Source: Bacteroidota bacterium
Lineage (GTDB): Bacteria; Bacteroidota; Bacteroidia; Chitinophagales; BACL12
NCBI GenBank assembly: GCA_016124275.1
Contig: WGOA01000052.1
Coordinates: 1 to 64,000, forward strand
DNA: 64,000 bases
Direction of reading: 5' to 3'
The position numbers and the translations under genes were made by a program. The notes beneath the pieces are model-generated. The model did no database searches. It saw only the letters and a list, made by a program, of their open reading frames with translations, and had not been told where the DNA came from. Position 1 is the stretch's first letter; the number at the start of each line of letters is the position of its first letter. This document shows positions 34,005-41,838 of the stretch, in pieces.

Positions 34005-35546
34005 TTAACTCTCCGGAACAGCGGCGCTGTTCAGGGCACGCAGCAAGTCAGCAACTTTGCCCGACGAAGGGCGCGGAGCCTGAACGTCTGAGATGGTGCC
34101 GTCAGGGGCGATGAGCATGAAGCGGGGGATGCCGTCAATGAGGTAGCGTTTGATGACGTCCGATTGCCAGGCACCTTCGGTAAAAATTTGCAGGCCACCC
34201 AGTTCTTTTTCCGCCACCATGGTCTCCCAGGCACCTTTGTTGTCGTCAACGGAGATGGACATCAGCACAACGGATTCGTCGCCGGCAAACGCTTCCTGTA
34301 GGGTTTCCAGGTGGGGAATTTCCGCGCGGCAAGGGCCGCACCAGGTGGCCCAGACATCCACGTACACGGCTTTTCCTTTGAGGTCGCTGAGCGCCACGCG
34401 GGAGCCATCGGGACGGACGCCGGCAAAGTCCGGTGCGGGTTTGCCGCTTGCCAATGCCTGCCAGTTGCGGTACAGTTTTTCCAATGCCTCGTGTTCCGGA
34501 CCGGGTTTGGCACTGGCCGAGTAGCGCTCATAGAGGGGTGCAGCACCTTCCGGGCCTTCGTAACTCAGGTATTCCCGCAAAACGGAACCGGTTAACTTGG
34601 CCTGAATGGCTTCGTTTTGGAAGGTTTGCTTGACCAGATCCATTTGCTGCAGCGACAGGGCAACCGGGTTTTCGGTGGCCGGGGGCACAGAAGCATCCTG
34701 CGCGCTTTCATCCGCAGCAGCGTTCATGGCCAGCGCACTCAAATAGCTGGACGCAAACGATTCAAAAACGTTTGACGACACGTTCCAATCGTTGTTCAGG
34801 TCCAATTGCTCGACAAAATCCCAATAACCACTGCTGGGTTCAAAAGTGGGGTTGCTGGCGTAATAGCGGTGGTATTCCGGGTAATTGGCCATTTCGCCCG
34901 CCCAGGTAAACTGCAGCTCAAGTTTTTCGCGCTCGGTGAAAAACTCATCCAGTTCAGCCGCATCCAAATCTGCCCTGAGTTTGTCGTAGCGTTCGCGCGC
35001 TTGCTGCACAAAAGCGGCTTCATCCAGTTCATAGGGGTTGTTTTCGCTTCGCAAAGCAGCGTTGCGAACCATTTTTGCCGCCAAGTAATTGTTGATGGCC
35101 GACCCGGTTCCCGAATAGGTCAAGGTCAGGTCGAATTGGGTGGCGTCCAGGCGCAAGTCCAGGGAGTCACCCGGACGGAAGTACGCGATCGTGAACTCCG
35201 GGCCAATGCGAATCCGGGCGTATTCGCCCTGTTCCAGGTCAAAGACCAGGGTAAAACGGCCTTCTGCATCCAGTTCGGTGTTGTACACCGAATCGGCGAT
35301 GTTGATGGAGGCATTGGTCCCCGCCGGATTGGTGATGGTACCTGCCAACACCGTGCGCAAGGGCCCTTGGTTTGTTTCTTCCTCCCCGCCTGCGGCGCAG
35401 CCCGGCAATAGGGCCACAGCGCTGAGGAACAACAGGCAAGCAGCCAGGGTAGGCAGCCGCCGGGCGAACGTTGCGCAGAGCGGCGAAAGGTTGGTCAGCC
35501 CGGGGGCTGACTCTGGCACTGGGTTGGAAGGATAGGGCATCATCAT
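34005..35546 (-). CDS. TlpA-type thioredoxin-fold lipoprotein
   Basis: This is a periplasm-facing disulfide reductase or isomerase of the TlpA/ResA type, 513 aa. The lipobox is VALLPGCAAGG, with a long n-region ahead of it. An N-terminal DUF4369-like beta domain (VLAGTITNPAGTNASINIAD) and a helical middle precede the thioredoxin domain, whose active site is VDVWATWCGPCRAEIPHLE, with cis-Pro in IDGIPRFMLI. Such proteins often maintain cytochrome c or envelope thiols; the partner here is unknown. It is divergent from the SDR gene. Confidence 0.85.
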   Translation of the reverse strand: MMMPYPSNPVPESAPGLTNLSPLCATFARRLPTLAACLLFLSAVALLPGCAAGGEEETNQGPLRTVLAGTITNPAGTNASINIADSVYNTELDAEGRFTLVFDLEQGEYARIRIGPEFTIAYFRPGDSLDLRLDATQFDLTLTYSGTGSAINNYLAAKMVRNAALRSENNPYELDEAAFVQQARERYDKLRADLDAAELDEFFTEREKLELQFTWAGEMANYPEYHRYYASNPTFEPSSGYWDFVEQLDLNNDWNVSSNVFESFASSYLSALAMNAAADESAQDASVPPATENPVALSLQQMDLVKQTFQNEAIQAKLTGSVLREYLSYEGPEGAAPLYERYSASAKPGPEHEALEKLYRNWQALASGKPAPDFAGVRPDGSRVALSDLKGKAVYVDVWATWCGPCRAEIPHLETLQEAFAGDESVVLMSISVDDNKGAWETMVAEKELGGLQIFTEGAWQSDVIKRYLIDGIPRFMLIAPDGTISDVQAPRPSSGKVADLLRALNSAAVPES

Positions 35547-35652
35547 AGCGATGAAAATAGTTATAATTCAGCGAAAATGGGGGGTATTTGTGGGCCCGTT
35601 TAAGGGGTTTGCCCGGCAGTTGTTCCTAGCTTAGCCGTCTATTCAACCGATC

Positions 35653-36444
35653 ATGAGCAAGGATTTAATCGGGTTGCACGCCCTGGTTTGCGGGGCCAGC
35701 CGCGGAATTGGAAAAGCGTGTGCCCATGCTTTGGCCCAAGCGGGCGCTTCGGTCACCTGTGCTGCCCGCAGCGAGGATGGGTTAAAGGCCGTGGTGCAGG
35801 AATTGGACCGGAGCCAGGGCCAGCAGCACGGCTGGCTGGCGGCTGATTTCAGCAAGCCTTCTTTGCTGGGCGAAGCGCTGCAGGCGCATTTGGCAGCGGT
35901 TTCGGTGCCCTACCACATTTTGCTGAACAACACCGGAGGCCCTCCGGCGGGTCCGGCAGCAGAAGCCGACGAAGAGGATTTTCGCCGGGCGTTCAACCAG
36001 CACCTGGTCAGCAACCACGTCTTGGTCAAGGCGTTGCTGCCCGGCATGAAGCAGCATGGTTTCGGGCGAATTGTGAACATGATCTCCACGTCCGTTAAGC
36101 AACCTTTGCCGGGGCTGGGGGTGAGCAACACCGTGCGGGGTGCGGTAGCCAATTGGGCTAAAACGCTCGCCAACGAGTTGGCGATTCACGGCATTACCGT
36201 CAACAATGTACTGCCCGGTGCCACGCGCACCGAGCGGCTGGCAGAGATTATCCGCGATCAGGCAGCGCGGACCGGGTGCAGCGAAACTGAGGTAGCGGCA
36301 GCCATGCAAAGCCATGTGCCGATGAACCGTTTTGCAGAACCCGCCGAAATTGCTGCCGCTGTTGTTTTTCTGGCCTCTCCTGGGGCCAGCTACATTACCG
36401 GAATCAACCTGCCCGTTGACGGGGGCCGCACGTCAAGCCTCTGA
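35653..36444 (+). CDS. SDR-family protein lacking the catalytic Tyr-Lys pair
   Basis: This is a 263 aa short-chain dehydrogenase fold. The cofactor motif CGASRGIGKACAHALA and the NNTGG segment are present, and the substrate Ser region reads NMISTSVKQPLPGLG. Where a classical SDR has YxxxK, this one reads SNTVR (about residues 158-162): Tyr becomes Ser and Lys becomes Arg. It may use different chemistry or be a pseudo-enzyme. It is 20 nt upstream of the aminomuconate-type dehydrogenase, which links it to the tryptophan pathway by position only. Confidence 0.8.
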   Translation: MSKDLIGLHALVCGASRGIGKACAHALAQAGASVTCAARSEDGLKAVVQELDRSQGQQHGWLAADFSKPSLLGEALQAHLAAVSVPYHILLNNTGGPPAGPAAEADEEDFRRAFNQHLVSNHVLVKALLPGMKQHGFGRIVNMISTSVKQPLPGLGVSNTVRGAVANWAKTLANELAIHGITVNNVLPGATRTERLAEIIRDQAARTGCSETEVAAAMQSHVPMNRFAEPAEIAAAVVFLASPGASYITGINLPVDGGRTSSL

Positions 36445-36452
36445 GCAAGCCC

Positions 36453-36460
36453 TAACTTTG
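36453..36460 (+). promoter_or_regulatory. -7 element TAACTTTG 4 nt before ALDH ATG
   Basis: TAACTTTG-CCGC-ATG. The transcript would start at the A of the start codon or next to it. Confidence 0.5.
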
Positions 36461-36464
36461 CCGC

Positions 36465-37916
36465 ATGAATGCTTTGCTCAACATCCTCAATTTCATTGAT
36501 GGGGAGTTTGTTCCCGCGGTAGGCGAATCCTGGCTGGACAATGTTGAACCCGCAACCGGGGTGATTTATTCGCTGCTGGCCGATTCGGATGACCGGGATG
36601 TGGCACTTGCGGTGCAGGCGGCGGAAAAGGCCTTTCCCTCGTGGAGCAACATGCCTGCCACCGAGCGATCGCGCATCTTGTTGCGCATTGCCGAAGGCAT
36701 TGATACGCACATGGAAGAGCTGGCGCACGCGGAAAGCAAAGACAGCGGCAAGCCGGTGGAATTGGCGCGCACCGTGGACATCCCGCGGGCGCGGGACAAC
36801 TTTCATTTCTTTGGCACGGCGGTGATGCATTTCGCGTCAGAAAGCCATGCGATGCCCGGCCAGGCGATTAACTACACGCTGCGCCAGCCGCTGGGCACCG
36901 TGGCCTGCATTTCGCCGTGGAACCTTCCACTGTACCTGTTCACCTGGAAGATTGCGCCGGCGCTGGCTGCGGGCAATTGTGTGGTGGCTAAGCCTTCGGA
37001 AATTACCCCGGCCACGGCCTGGATGCTGGCCGACATAGCGCGCGCTGCGGGATTGCCTGCCGGTGTGCTCAACATCGTGCACGGTCTGGGACCCAAAGTA
37101 GGGGCGGCCTTGGTGGACCATCCTGGCATTAAGGCCATCAGTTTTACCGGAGGCACCAAAACCGGCGAAGCCATCGCGCGCAGCGCGGCGCCCCGCTTTA
37201 AGAAGTTGAGTTTGGAATTGGGCGGCAAAAATCCCAACCTGATTTTCGCGGATTGCGATTACGAGCAGGCGCTGCAAACGTCGGTACGGTCCAGTCTCTC
37301 CAACCAGGGCCAGATCTGCCTTTGCGGCAGCCGCATTTATGTGGAAAGGGCCTTGTACGATCGCTTCCGCAGTGATTTTGTAGCGCGGGTTGCAGCGCTG
37401 ATCCAGGGCGACCCCCTGCAGACGCAGACCCAACAGGGCGCCGTGGTTTCGCAGGCCCATTTTGACAAAGTCATGGCGTGCATTGCCTTGGCGCGCGAGG
37501 AAGGCGGGGTGGTGTTGACGGGCGGCAAGCCTGTTAAACTCAAAGGCCGCTGCTCCAAGGGATGGTTCATTGAGCCCACGGTTATTGAAGGGTTGGCGCC
37601 GGGCTGCCGCACCAACCGGGAGGAGATTTTCGGGCCTGTGGTTACGCTCCAACCGTTTGACCGCGAGGATGAAGCGTTGGCGCTGGCCAATGATGGCACC
37701 TATGGGTTGGCCGCTACGGTTTGGACGCAGAACCTGGACCGGGCACACCGGCTTGCCGAGCAGCTTCAGGCTGGCGTGGTCTGGGTTAATTGCTGGTTGC
37801 TGCGCGACTTGCGCACCCCCTTTGGCGGCATGCGCGATTCCGGCGTTGGCCGCGAAGGGGGCTGGGAAGCCATGCGCTTTTTTACGGAGCCAAAAAACGT
37901 CTGCATAAAGTATTAA
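36465..37916 (+). CDS. 2-aminomuconic semialdehyde dehydrogenase-type ALDH
   Basis: This is an NAD-dependent aldehyde dehydrogenase of 483 aa that, by context, oxidises 2-aminomuconate semialdehyde to 2-aminomuconate. The general base Glu is in KKLSLELGGKNPN (about residue 250) and the nucleophile Cys in SNQGQICLCGSRIYVE (about 284). YTLRQPLGTVACISPWNLPLYLFTWKIAPAL and the C-terminal WVNCWLLRDLRTPFGGMRDSGVGREGG are typical of the ALDH8A1/2-hydroxymuconic semialdehyde dehydrogenase group. Its stop codon sits inside a palindrome that precedes the deaminase gene. The substrate is inferred from neighbours. Confidence 0.87.
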   Translation: MNALLNILNFIDGEFVPAVGESWLDNVEPATGVIYSLLADSDDRDVALAVQAAEKAFPSWSNMPATERSRILLRIAEGIDTHMEELAHAESKDSGKPVELARTVDIPRARDNFHFFGTAVMHFASESHAMPGQAINYTLRQPLGTVACISPWNLPLYLFTWKIAPALAAGNCVVAKPSEITPATAWMLADIARAAGLPAGVLNIVHGLGPKVGAALVDHPGIKAISFTGGTKTGEAIARSAAPRFKKLSLELGGKNPNLIFADCDYEQALQTSVRSSLSNQGQICLCGSRIYVERALYDRFRSDFVARVAALIQGDPLQTQTQQGAVVSQAHFDKVMACIALAREEGGVVLTGGKPVKLKGRCSKGWFIEPTVIEGLAPGCRTNREEIFGPVVTLQPFDREDEALALANDGTYGLAATVWTQNLDRAHRLAEQLQAGVVWVNCWLLRDLRTPFGGMRDSGVGREGGWEAMRFFTEPKNVCIKY

Positions 37917-37944
37917 ATGTTATGCATAACATTTAAAATGTTAT
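37913..37944. promoter_or_regulatory. palindrome plus extra half-site upstream of the deaminase gene
   Basis: A perfect 24-bp palindrome (arm TTAAATGTTATG, 37913-37936) is followed by a third ATGTTAT half-site at 37938-37944. The half-site ATAACAT/ATGTTAT is the one seen upstream of kynU. It overlaps the ALDH stop and ends 25 bp before the next ATG. Confidence 0.7.
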
Positions 37945-37969
37945 TGCAACAATTGCAAAATCTATTGTT

Positions 37970-38392
37970 ATGACTTCCTACAATGCCGATAACGCTCCCG
38001 CCCCGGTTGGGCTCTATCCACACGCCCGCCGTGTGGGTGATTTGTTGTTTTTGTCCGGTATCGGGCCGCGCAGCGCAGATGGAAAGTCCATTCCGGGATT
38101 GGAGCTGGATGCCAGTGGCAATTTTGTCACCTTTGACTTTGAAGCGCAGTGCCATTCGGTGTTCCGCAACGTGAAGGCGGTGCTTAAGGCGTCGGATGCG
38201 CTTTGGGAAGATCTGGTGGACGTAACGGTTTTCCTCACCAACATGAAGCGCGATTTCCAAACGTACAACCGGGTGTACGCCGAATACTTCAAGGACCATC
38301 AGCCCTGCCGCACCACGGTAGAAATCAGCAGCCTGCCTACCCCGATAGCCATCGAGGTCAAGTGCATTGCCTTTGTGGGATCGCGGGTTTAG
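37970..38392 (+). CDS. RidA-family 2-aminomuconate deaminase
   Basis: This is a 140 aa RidA/YjgF-fold protein. In this setting it most likely deaminates 2-aminomuconate to 4-oxalocrotonate, the step after the ALDH. Family marks include PVGLYPHARRVGDLLFLSGIGPRSADG at the N-terminus, LEDLVDVTVFL-like LWEDLVDVTVFLTNMKRDFQTYNRVYAEYF, and the imine-hydrolysing Arg in CRTTVEISSLPTPIAIEVKCIA. Generic RidA proteins are 125-130 aa; the longer N-terminal loop agrees with the pathway-specific type. It is preceded by the ATGTTAT palindrome. Confidence 0.87.
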   Translation: MTSYNADNAPAPVGLYPHARRVGDLLFLSGIGPRSADGKSIPGLELDASGNFVTFDFEAQCHSVFRNVKAVLKASDALWEDLVDVTVFLTNMKRDFQTYNRVYAEYFKDHQPCRTTVEISSLPTPIAIEVKCIAFVGSRV

Positions 38393-38450
38393 GCGCGCAA
38401 GGGGTGATGGCCTACAAGTTGAGGGCGCGCAATAGCCGATGGTGCGCAAC

Positions 38451-39383
38451 TCAGGTGCCCCATTCGCGGATCTGGCGTTCGGTCCAGAGCTCGGGGAAAA
38501 AGACCAGTTGCTGTTGGTTGGGGGGCAGGTACTTTTGCCAGTTGGTGCCGCCGGTGGCAGCGATAACGTCCGGGTCGCGGTTCAGGTAACGCGCCGCTGA
38601 TTTCAGGTGCACCAGTGGCCACGCCACATTGGCCAGGTGGTCGTAGTCGCGCAGCATGTTGGTCAGTTCCTCGTCGCGCTCTTGTTCCGGCAGCTGTTTG
38701 TAGCGCGCCAACAGATGATGGCCCCGGTAGCGATCCATCAATTCCAGAAAGGTCTTGCTGTATTTGGCCAGGAATTGCCGGAGGGTCAGCGTTTTTCGCC
38801 CTGAAGCCAATTCGCGACCGCCGCGTTGCCAGTAGAGGTTGTCCAACAGCACCTGGTAGTCGTTTTCGCTGCGGAACCCTTCGCGCTGGGACCAGGCCAC
38901 GAGGTTGTGTGCATCGGTGCTGGTCATCTCGATCATGCGGTATTGGGCGGACTGAAAACCCGAGGCGGGCAAGAGGGCCATTCGAAATTGCAGAAACTGC
39001 TCTTTCTCCATGCCGTCAATCATGATGCTGAACGAGTCGGTCAAATGGCGGAAGTAATTGTTGATGCGCTTCATGCGCAGTTTGAACACGGCTCCATGGA
39101 GCTCATCGGTAAAGGCCAGCTGTTCAATTTCGTTGAGAATGAGCTTGAAATACAGCTCTGTAATCTGGTGGTAAAGGATAAAAATTTTCTCATCCGGAAA
39201 AATCGTGCGCGGATTTTGCAGGCTCAGCAGCACGTCAAGGTGTGTGTAATCCCAGTAGGTCAGGTAATCGGAGTGGATGAGCCCGTCCAGATACGAGCGC
39301 ATGTCCTGGCCCATGGCCGCGTATTTTTCCTCCAGGGTGTGAATGCGCTGGATGATGTCGTCCGGAAGGGTTTTTTCTTGCAT
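38451..39383 (-). CDS. kynA: tryptophan 2,3-dioxygenase
   Basis: This haem enzyme oxidises L-tryptophan to N-formylkynurenine, the entry step of the pathway. The 310 aa protein carries the active-site His in SDYLTYWDYTHLDVLLSLQ, the substrate region EIEQLAF, FQSAQYRMIE, and the proximal haem His in NVAWPLVHLKSAARYL (about residue 257). IAATGGTNWQKYLPP is the conserved C-terminal loop that closes on the substrate. It is transcribed toward the deaminase gene from a separate promoter. Confidence 0.95.
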   Translation of the reverse strand: MQEKTLPDDIIQRIHTLEEKYAAMGQDMRSYLDGLIHSDYLTYWDYTHLDVLLSLQNPRTIFPDEKIFILYHQITELYFKLILNEIEQLAFTDELHGAVFKLRMKRINNYFRHLTDSFSIMIDGMEKEQFLQFRMALLPASGFQSAQYRMIEMTSTDAHNLVAWSQREGFRSENDYQVLLDNLYWQRGGRELASGRKTLTLRQFLAKYSKTFLELMDRYRGHHLLARYKQLPEQERDEELTNMLRDYDHLANVAWPLVHLKSAARYLNRDPDVIAATGGTNWQKYLPPNQQQLVFFPELWTERQIREWGT

Positions 39384-39404
39384 GGGTAGGCGTTTAGCGG
39401 TGCC

Positions 39405-41519
39405 TCAGCGAAGTTCGCTTGTGAAGGCGAGGAACTCCTCTTCGGTCATAACCTGAATGCTGCCGATTTCTTGCGCTTTTTTGAGTTTAGAGCCGGCTTT
39501 TTCGCCCACCACCAGAATGTCGAGATTGGCCGATACGGCACTCAGGTTGCGGCCGCCGTGGCGCTCCACCACTTCTTTAGCCTGCTCGCGGCCGAGGCGC
39601 TGCAACGTGCCGGTGAACAGCACGGTTTTGCCGCTCAGCACGCCCTGGCCGGGTTTTTCTTCGGCCAGGGTGCGGGTGTTGAGGCCCAGTGCTTCCAGTT
39701 CGGCCAACAGTTCCTGATTCCTGGGGTTGGCAAAGAATTCCGAAATGCTGCGCGCCACCACCGGACCGATGTCTTCAATCTGCATTAATGCCTCCTGGTC
39801 TAACCCGATGAGGTCATTCAGTCCGTTCACGTGGCGTGTCAGGGCTTTGGCGGTGGTGATGCCGACGTGCCGGATGCCCAGCGCGTTGATGAGCCGGAAC
39901 AGCGGACGTGACTTGGAGCGTTCCACGCCCTGTTGCAGGTTGGTCACGGCTTTTTTCCCCCATCCTTTCATTTGCTCAATCAGCGTGTAGTCCAGCTTGT
40001 AGATGTCGGGAATGCTACGGAGCAGGCCTTCCTGGTAAAAGCGGCCGACGATGTCTTTGCCCAGCCCGTCAATGTCCATGGCGTTTTTGGACACGAAATG
40101 GATGAGGCGTTCTTCGGCTTGGGCGGGGCATTCGGCGTTGGTGCAGCGCACGGCTACTTCGCCTTCCGCGCGGCTGAGCGGGCCCTCGCAACTGGGGCAG
40201 GTCAGGGGAAAAACAATGGGCGCTTCGCTGCCTGTTCGCGCTTCAACCACAACTCCGGCTATGTAGGGGATCACGTCACCGGCCCGCTCTACTTTGACCA
40301 GGTCGCCGATGCGGATGTCTTTTTCGTTGATCTGGTCCTGGTTGTGCAGCGAAATGGAACTTATGGTGACGCCGGCCAGCGATACCGGTTCCACTTTGGC
40401 CACCGGGGTGATGGCGCCGGTGCGGCCCACCTGGTACTCCACGCGGAGCAGGCGGCTGCTGGCCTGTTTGGCTTTGAATTTGAACGCGATAGCCCAGCGC
40501 GGGTGGTGCGCTGTGGCCCCGCAACGGCGCTGCATGGCCAGGCTGTTGACTTTGACCACCATGCCGTCAATCTCGTAGCGGTAGTCATCGCGGCGCAGTT
40601 CCCACTGCTGGATAAACGCAATCACCGGGGCAATGCCTTGGCACAAGCCCATGGCCTCACCCGGCACGCGAAATCCGAGGTTGAGCAAATGGTCCAGGTT
40701 GCCACTGTGCGTTTGGAAGGGGCTGTTGGTTGCGCCCAGCAGGTCTTCGCCTGCGGCATTAACGGCATAGCCCAAATGAAAGACAAAACTTTCCAGACCG
40801 CGTTGGGCCACTTCGGCGGGATCTTTCATGCGCAGGCCCCCGGCTGCGGTGTTGCGCGGGTTCTGAAACCGCGGCAGCCCTACGGCTTCGCGGGATTGGT
40901 TCATCCGGGCGAAGACAGCTTTGTCAATCACAACCTCGCCGCGCACTTCAACCAGCGCAGCTCCGAGCTGGTCAAAAGCGGCCGTTTTGGGGATGCCGCC
41001 AATGACGGGCACATTGGCCGAAATGTCTTCGCCTGCAACGCCATCGCCGCGGGTAGCCCCGCGGTCCAACAACCCGTTGCGGTATTGCAGCGAAATGCTG
41101 GAACCGTCGAATTTGGGCTCCACGCAATACTCCACTTCGTCCACGCCGCAGAGCCCGCGCACGCGGCGGTCCCATTCCAGCAAGTCTTCGGCGTTGTAGG
41201 AGTTCTCCAGCGACAGCATGGGCACCGCATGGGCGACGGTAGCCGACGCGTCAGCCAGGCCCCGGGCAACGCGCTGCGTCGGCGAGTCGGGGACCAGCAG
41301 TTCCGGGTGTTCGTTTTCCAGTTGCCGGAGCTCGGCAAAAAGTCGGTCGTAGTCGGGGTCAGGAATTACCTGCTCGGCTTCGAGGTAGTATTGCCGGTCC
41401 AGGAATTCCAACACGGTGCGAAGGGCCGCCGCGCGATCAGCAGGTTCTTCGGGCCCTTCGCCGGTCAGCAGTTCGCGCAGGCTTTGCCGCAGTGCATCGT
41501 TTTCGTCGCGTTCCGTCAT
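39405..41519 (-). CDS. ligA: NAD-dependent DNA ligase LigA
   Basis: This seals nicks during replication and repair. From the ATG at 41519 (MTERDENDALRQSL) it is 704 aa. Domain order: Ia (LDRQYYLEAEQVIPDPDYDRLFAEL), adenylation with the lysine in YCVEPKFDGSSISLQYRNG (about residue 134), OB fold, zinc finger (CPSCEG and CTNAECPAQ), HhH repeats (ALGIRHVGITTAKALT) and BRCT (LSGKTVLFTGTL to the end). The track's 42 extra N-terminal residues come from translating a 10-bp tandem repeat and are not part of the family. Confidence 0.95.
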   Translation of the reverse strand: MTERDENDALRQSLRELLTGEGPEEPADRAAALRTVLEFLDRQYYLEAEQVIPDPDYDRLFAELRQLENEHPELLVPDSPTQRVARGLADASATVAHAVPMLSLENSYNAEDLLEWDRRVRGLCGVDEVEYCVEPKFDGSSISLQYRNGLLDRGATRGDGVAGEDISANVPVIGGIPKTAAFDQLGAALVEVRGEVVIDKAVFARMNQSREAVGLPRFQNPRNTAAGGLRMKDPAEVAQRGLESFVFHLGYAVNAAGEDLLGATNSPFQTHSGNLDHLLNLGFRVPGEAMGLCQGIAPVIAFIQQWELRRDDYRYEIDGMVVKVNSLAMQRRCGATAHHPRWAIAFKFKAKQASSRLLRVEYQVGRTGAITPVAKVEPVSLAGVTISSISLHNQDQINEKDIRIGDLVKVERAGDVIPYIAGVVVEARTGSEAPIVFPLTCPSCEGPLSRAEGEVAVRCTNAECPAQAEERLIHFVSKNAMDIDGLGKDIVGRFYQEGLLRSIPDIYKLDYTLIEQMKGWGKKAVTNLQQGVERSKSRPLFRLINALGIRHVGITTAKALTRHVNGLNDLIGLDQEALMQIEDIGPVVARSISEFFANPRNQELLAELEALGLNTRTLAEEKPGQGVLSGKTVLFTGTLQRLGREQAKEVVERHGGRNLSAVSANLDILVVGEKAGSKLKKAQEIGSIQVMTEEEFLAFTSELR

Positions 41520-41524
41520 GGTTT

Positions 41525-41583
41525 GGGCAAACTTGGGGAAACTCTTGAGCAAACTTGGGCAAACTTGAGCGAACTTGTCAAAC
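41525..41583. repeat. 10-bp tandem repeats between ligA and the pterin dehydratase gene
   Basis: Five units of the type GRGCAAACTT follow one another, one expanded to 12 bp, plus a partial sixth (GTCAAAC) that runs into the end of the dehydratase gene. They lie directly upstream of the ligA start, one helical turn apart. They may be slippage products or a binding array. Confidence 0.7.
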
Positions 41584-41820
41584 GGTGGAAGGCAAGAGCG
41601 CGTCAATGGCGGCAGCGAGTTTGTGGTCTTTTTCGGTGACCACATCGCCGGCGTCGTGCGTGTTCAGGTAAATGTCCACCTTGTTGTAAACGTTGGTCCA
41701 GTAGGGGTGGTGGTTGTGCTGCTCGGCCAACAGGGCCACCCTGGTCATGAAGGCAAATGCCTGGCTAAAATCGTTGAACTGGAAACTGCGATGCAGTTGG
41801 TTATTCTTTTCGGTCCACAT
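41578..41820 (-). CDS. phhB: pterin-4-alpha-carbinolamine dehydratase
   Basis: This recycles the 4a-hydroxy-tetrahydrobiopterin made by aromatic amino acid hydroxylases. It is a compact 80 aa protein. [57 protein letters not shown] covers the whole fold, including the HHP catalytic His pair and the THDAG...T..D signature. It is a little shorter than many homologues, lacking part of the N-terminal strand. No phenylalanine hydroxylase is in the window, but nearby tryptophan catabolism fits a role in aromatic amino acid use. Confidence 0.88.
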   Translation of the reverse strand: MWTEKNNQLHRSFQFNDFSQAFAFMTRVALLAEQHNHHPYWTNVYNKVDIYLNTHDAGDVVTEKDHKLAAAIDALLPSTV

Positions 41821-41838
41821 GCCCTAAAGGTAAGGCCT

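Noticed and set aside
39933-41639. 568-codon + strand ORF
   Set aside because: It lies wholly opposite ligA, whose motifs are complete; the translation is low-complexity and unlike any family.
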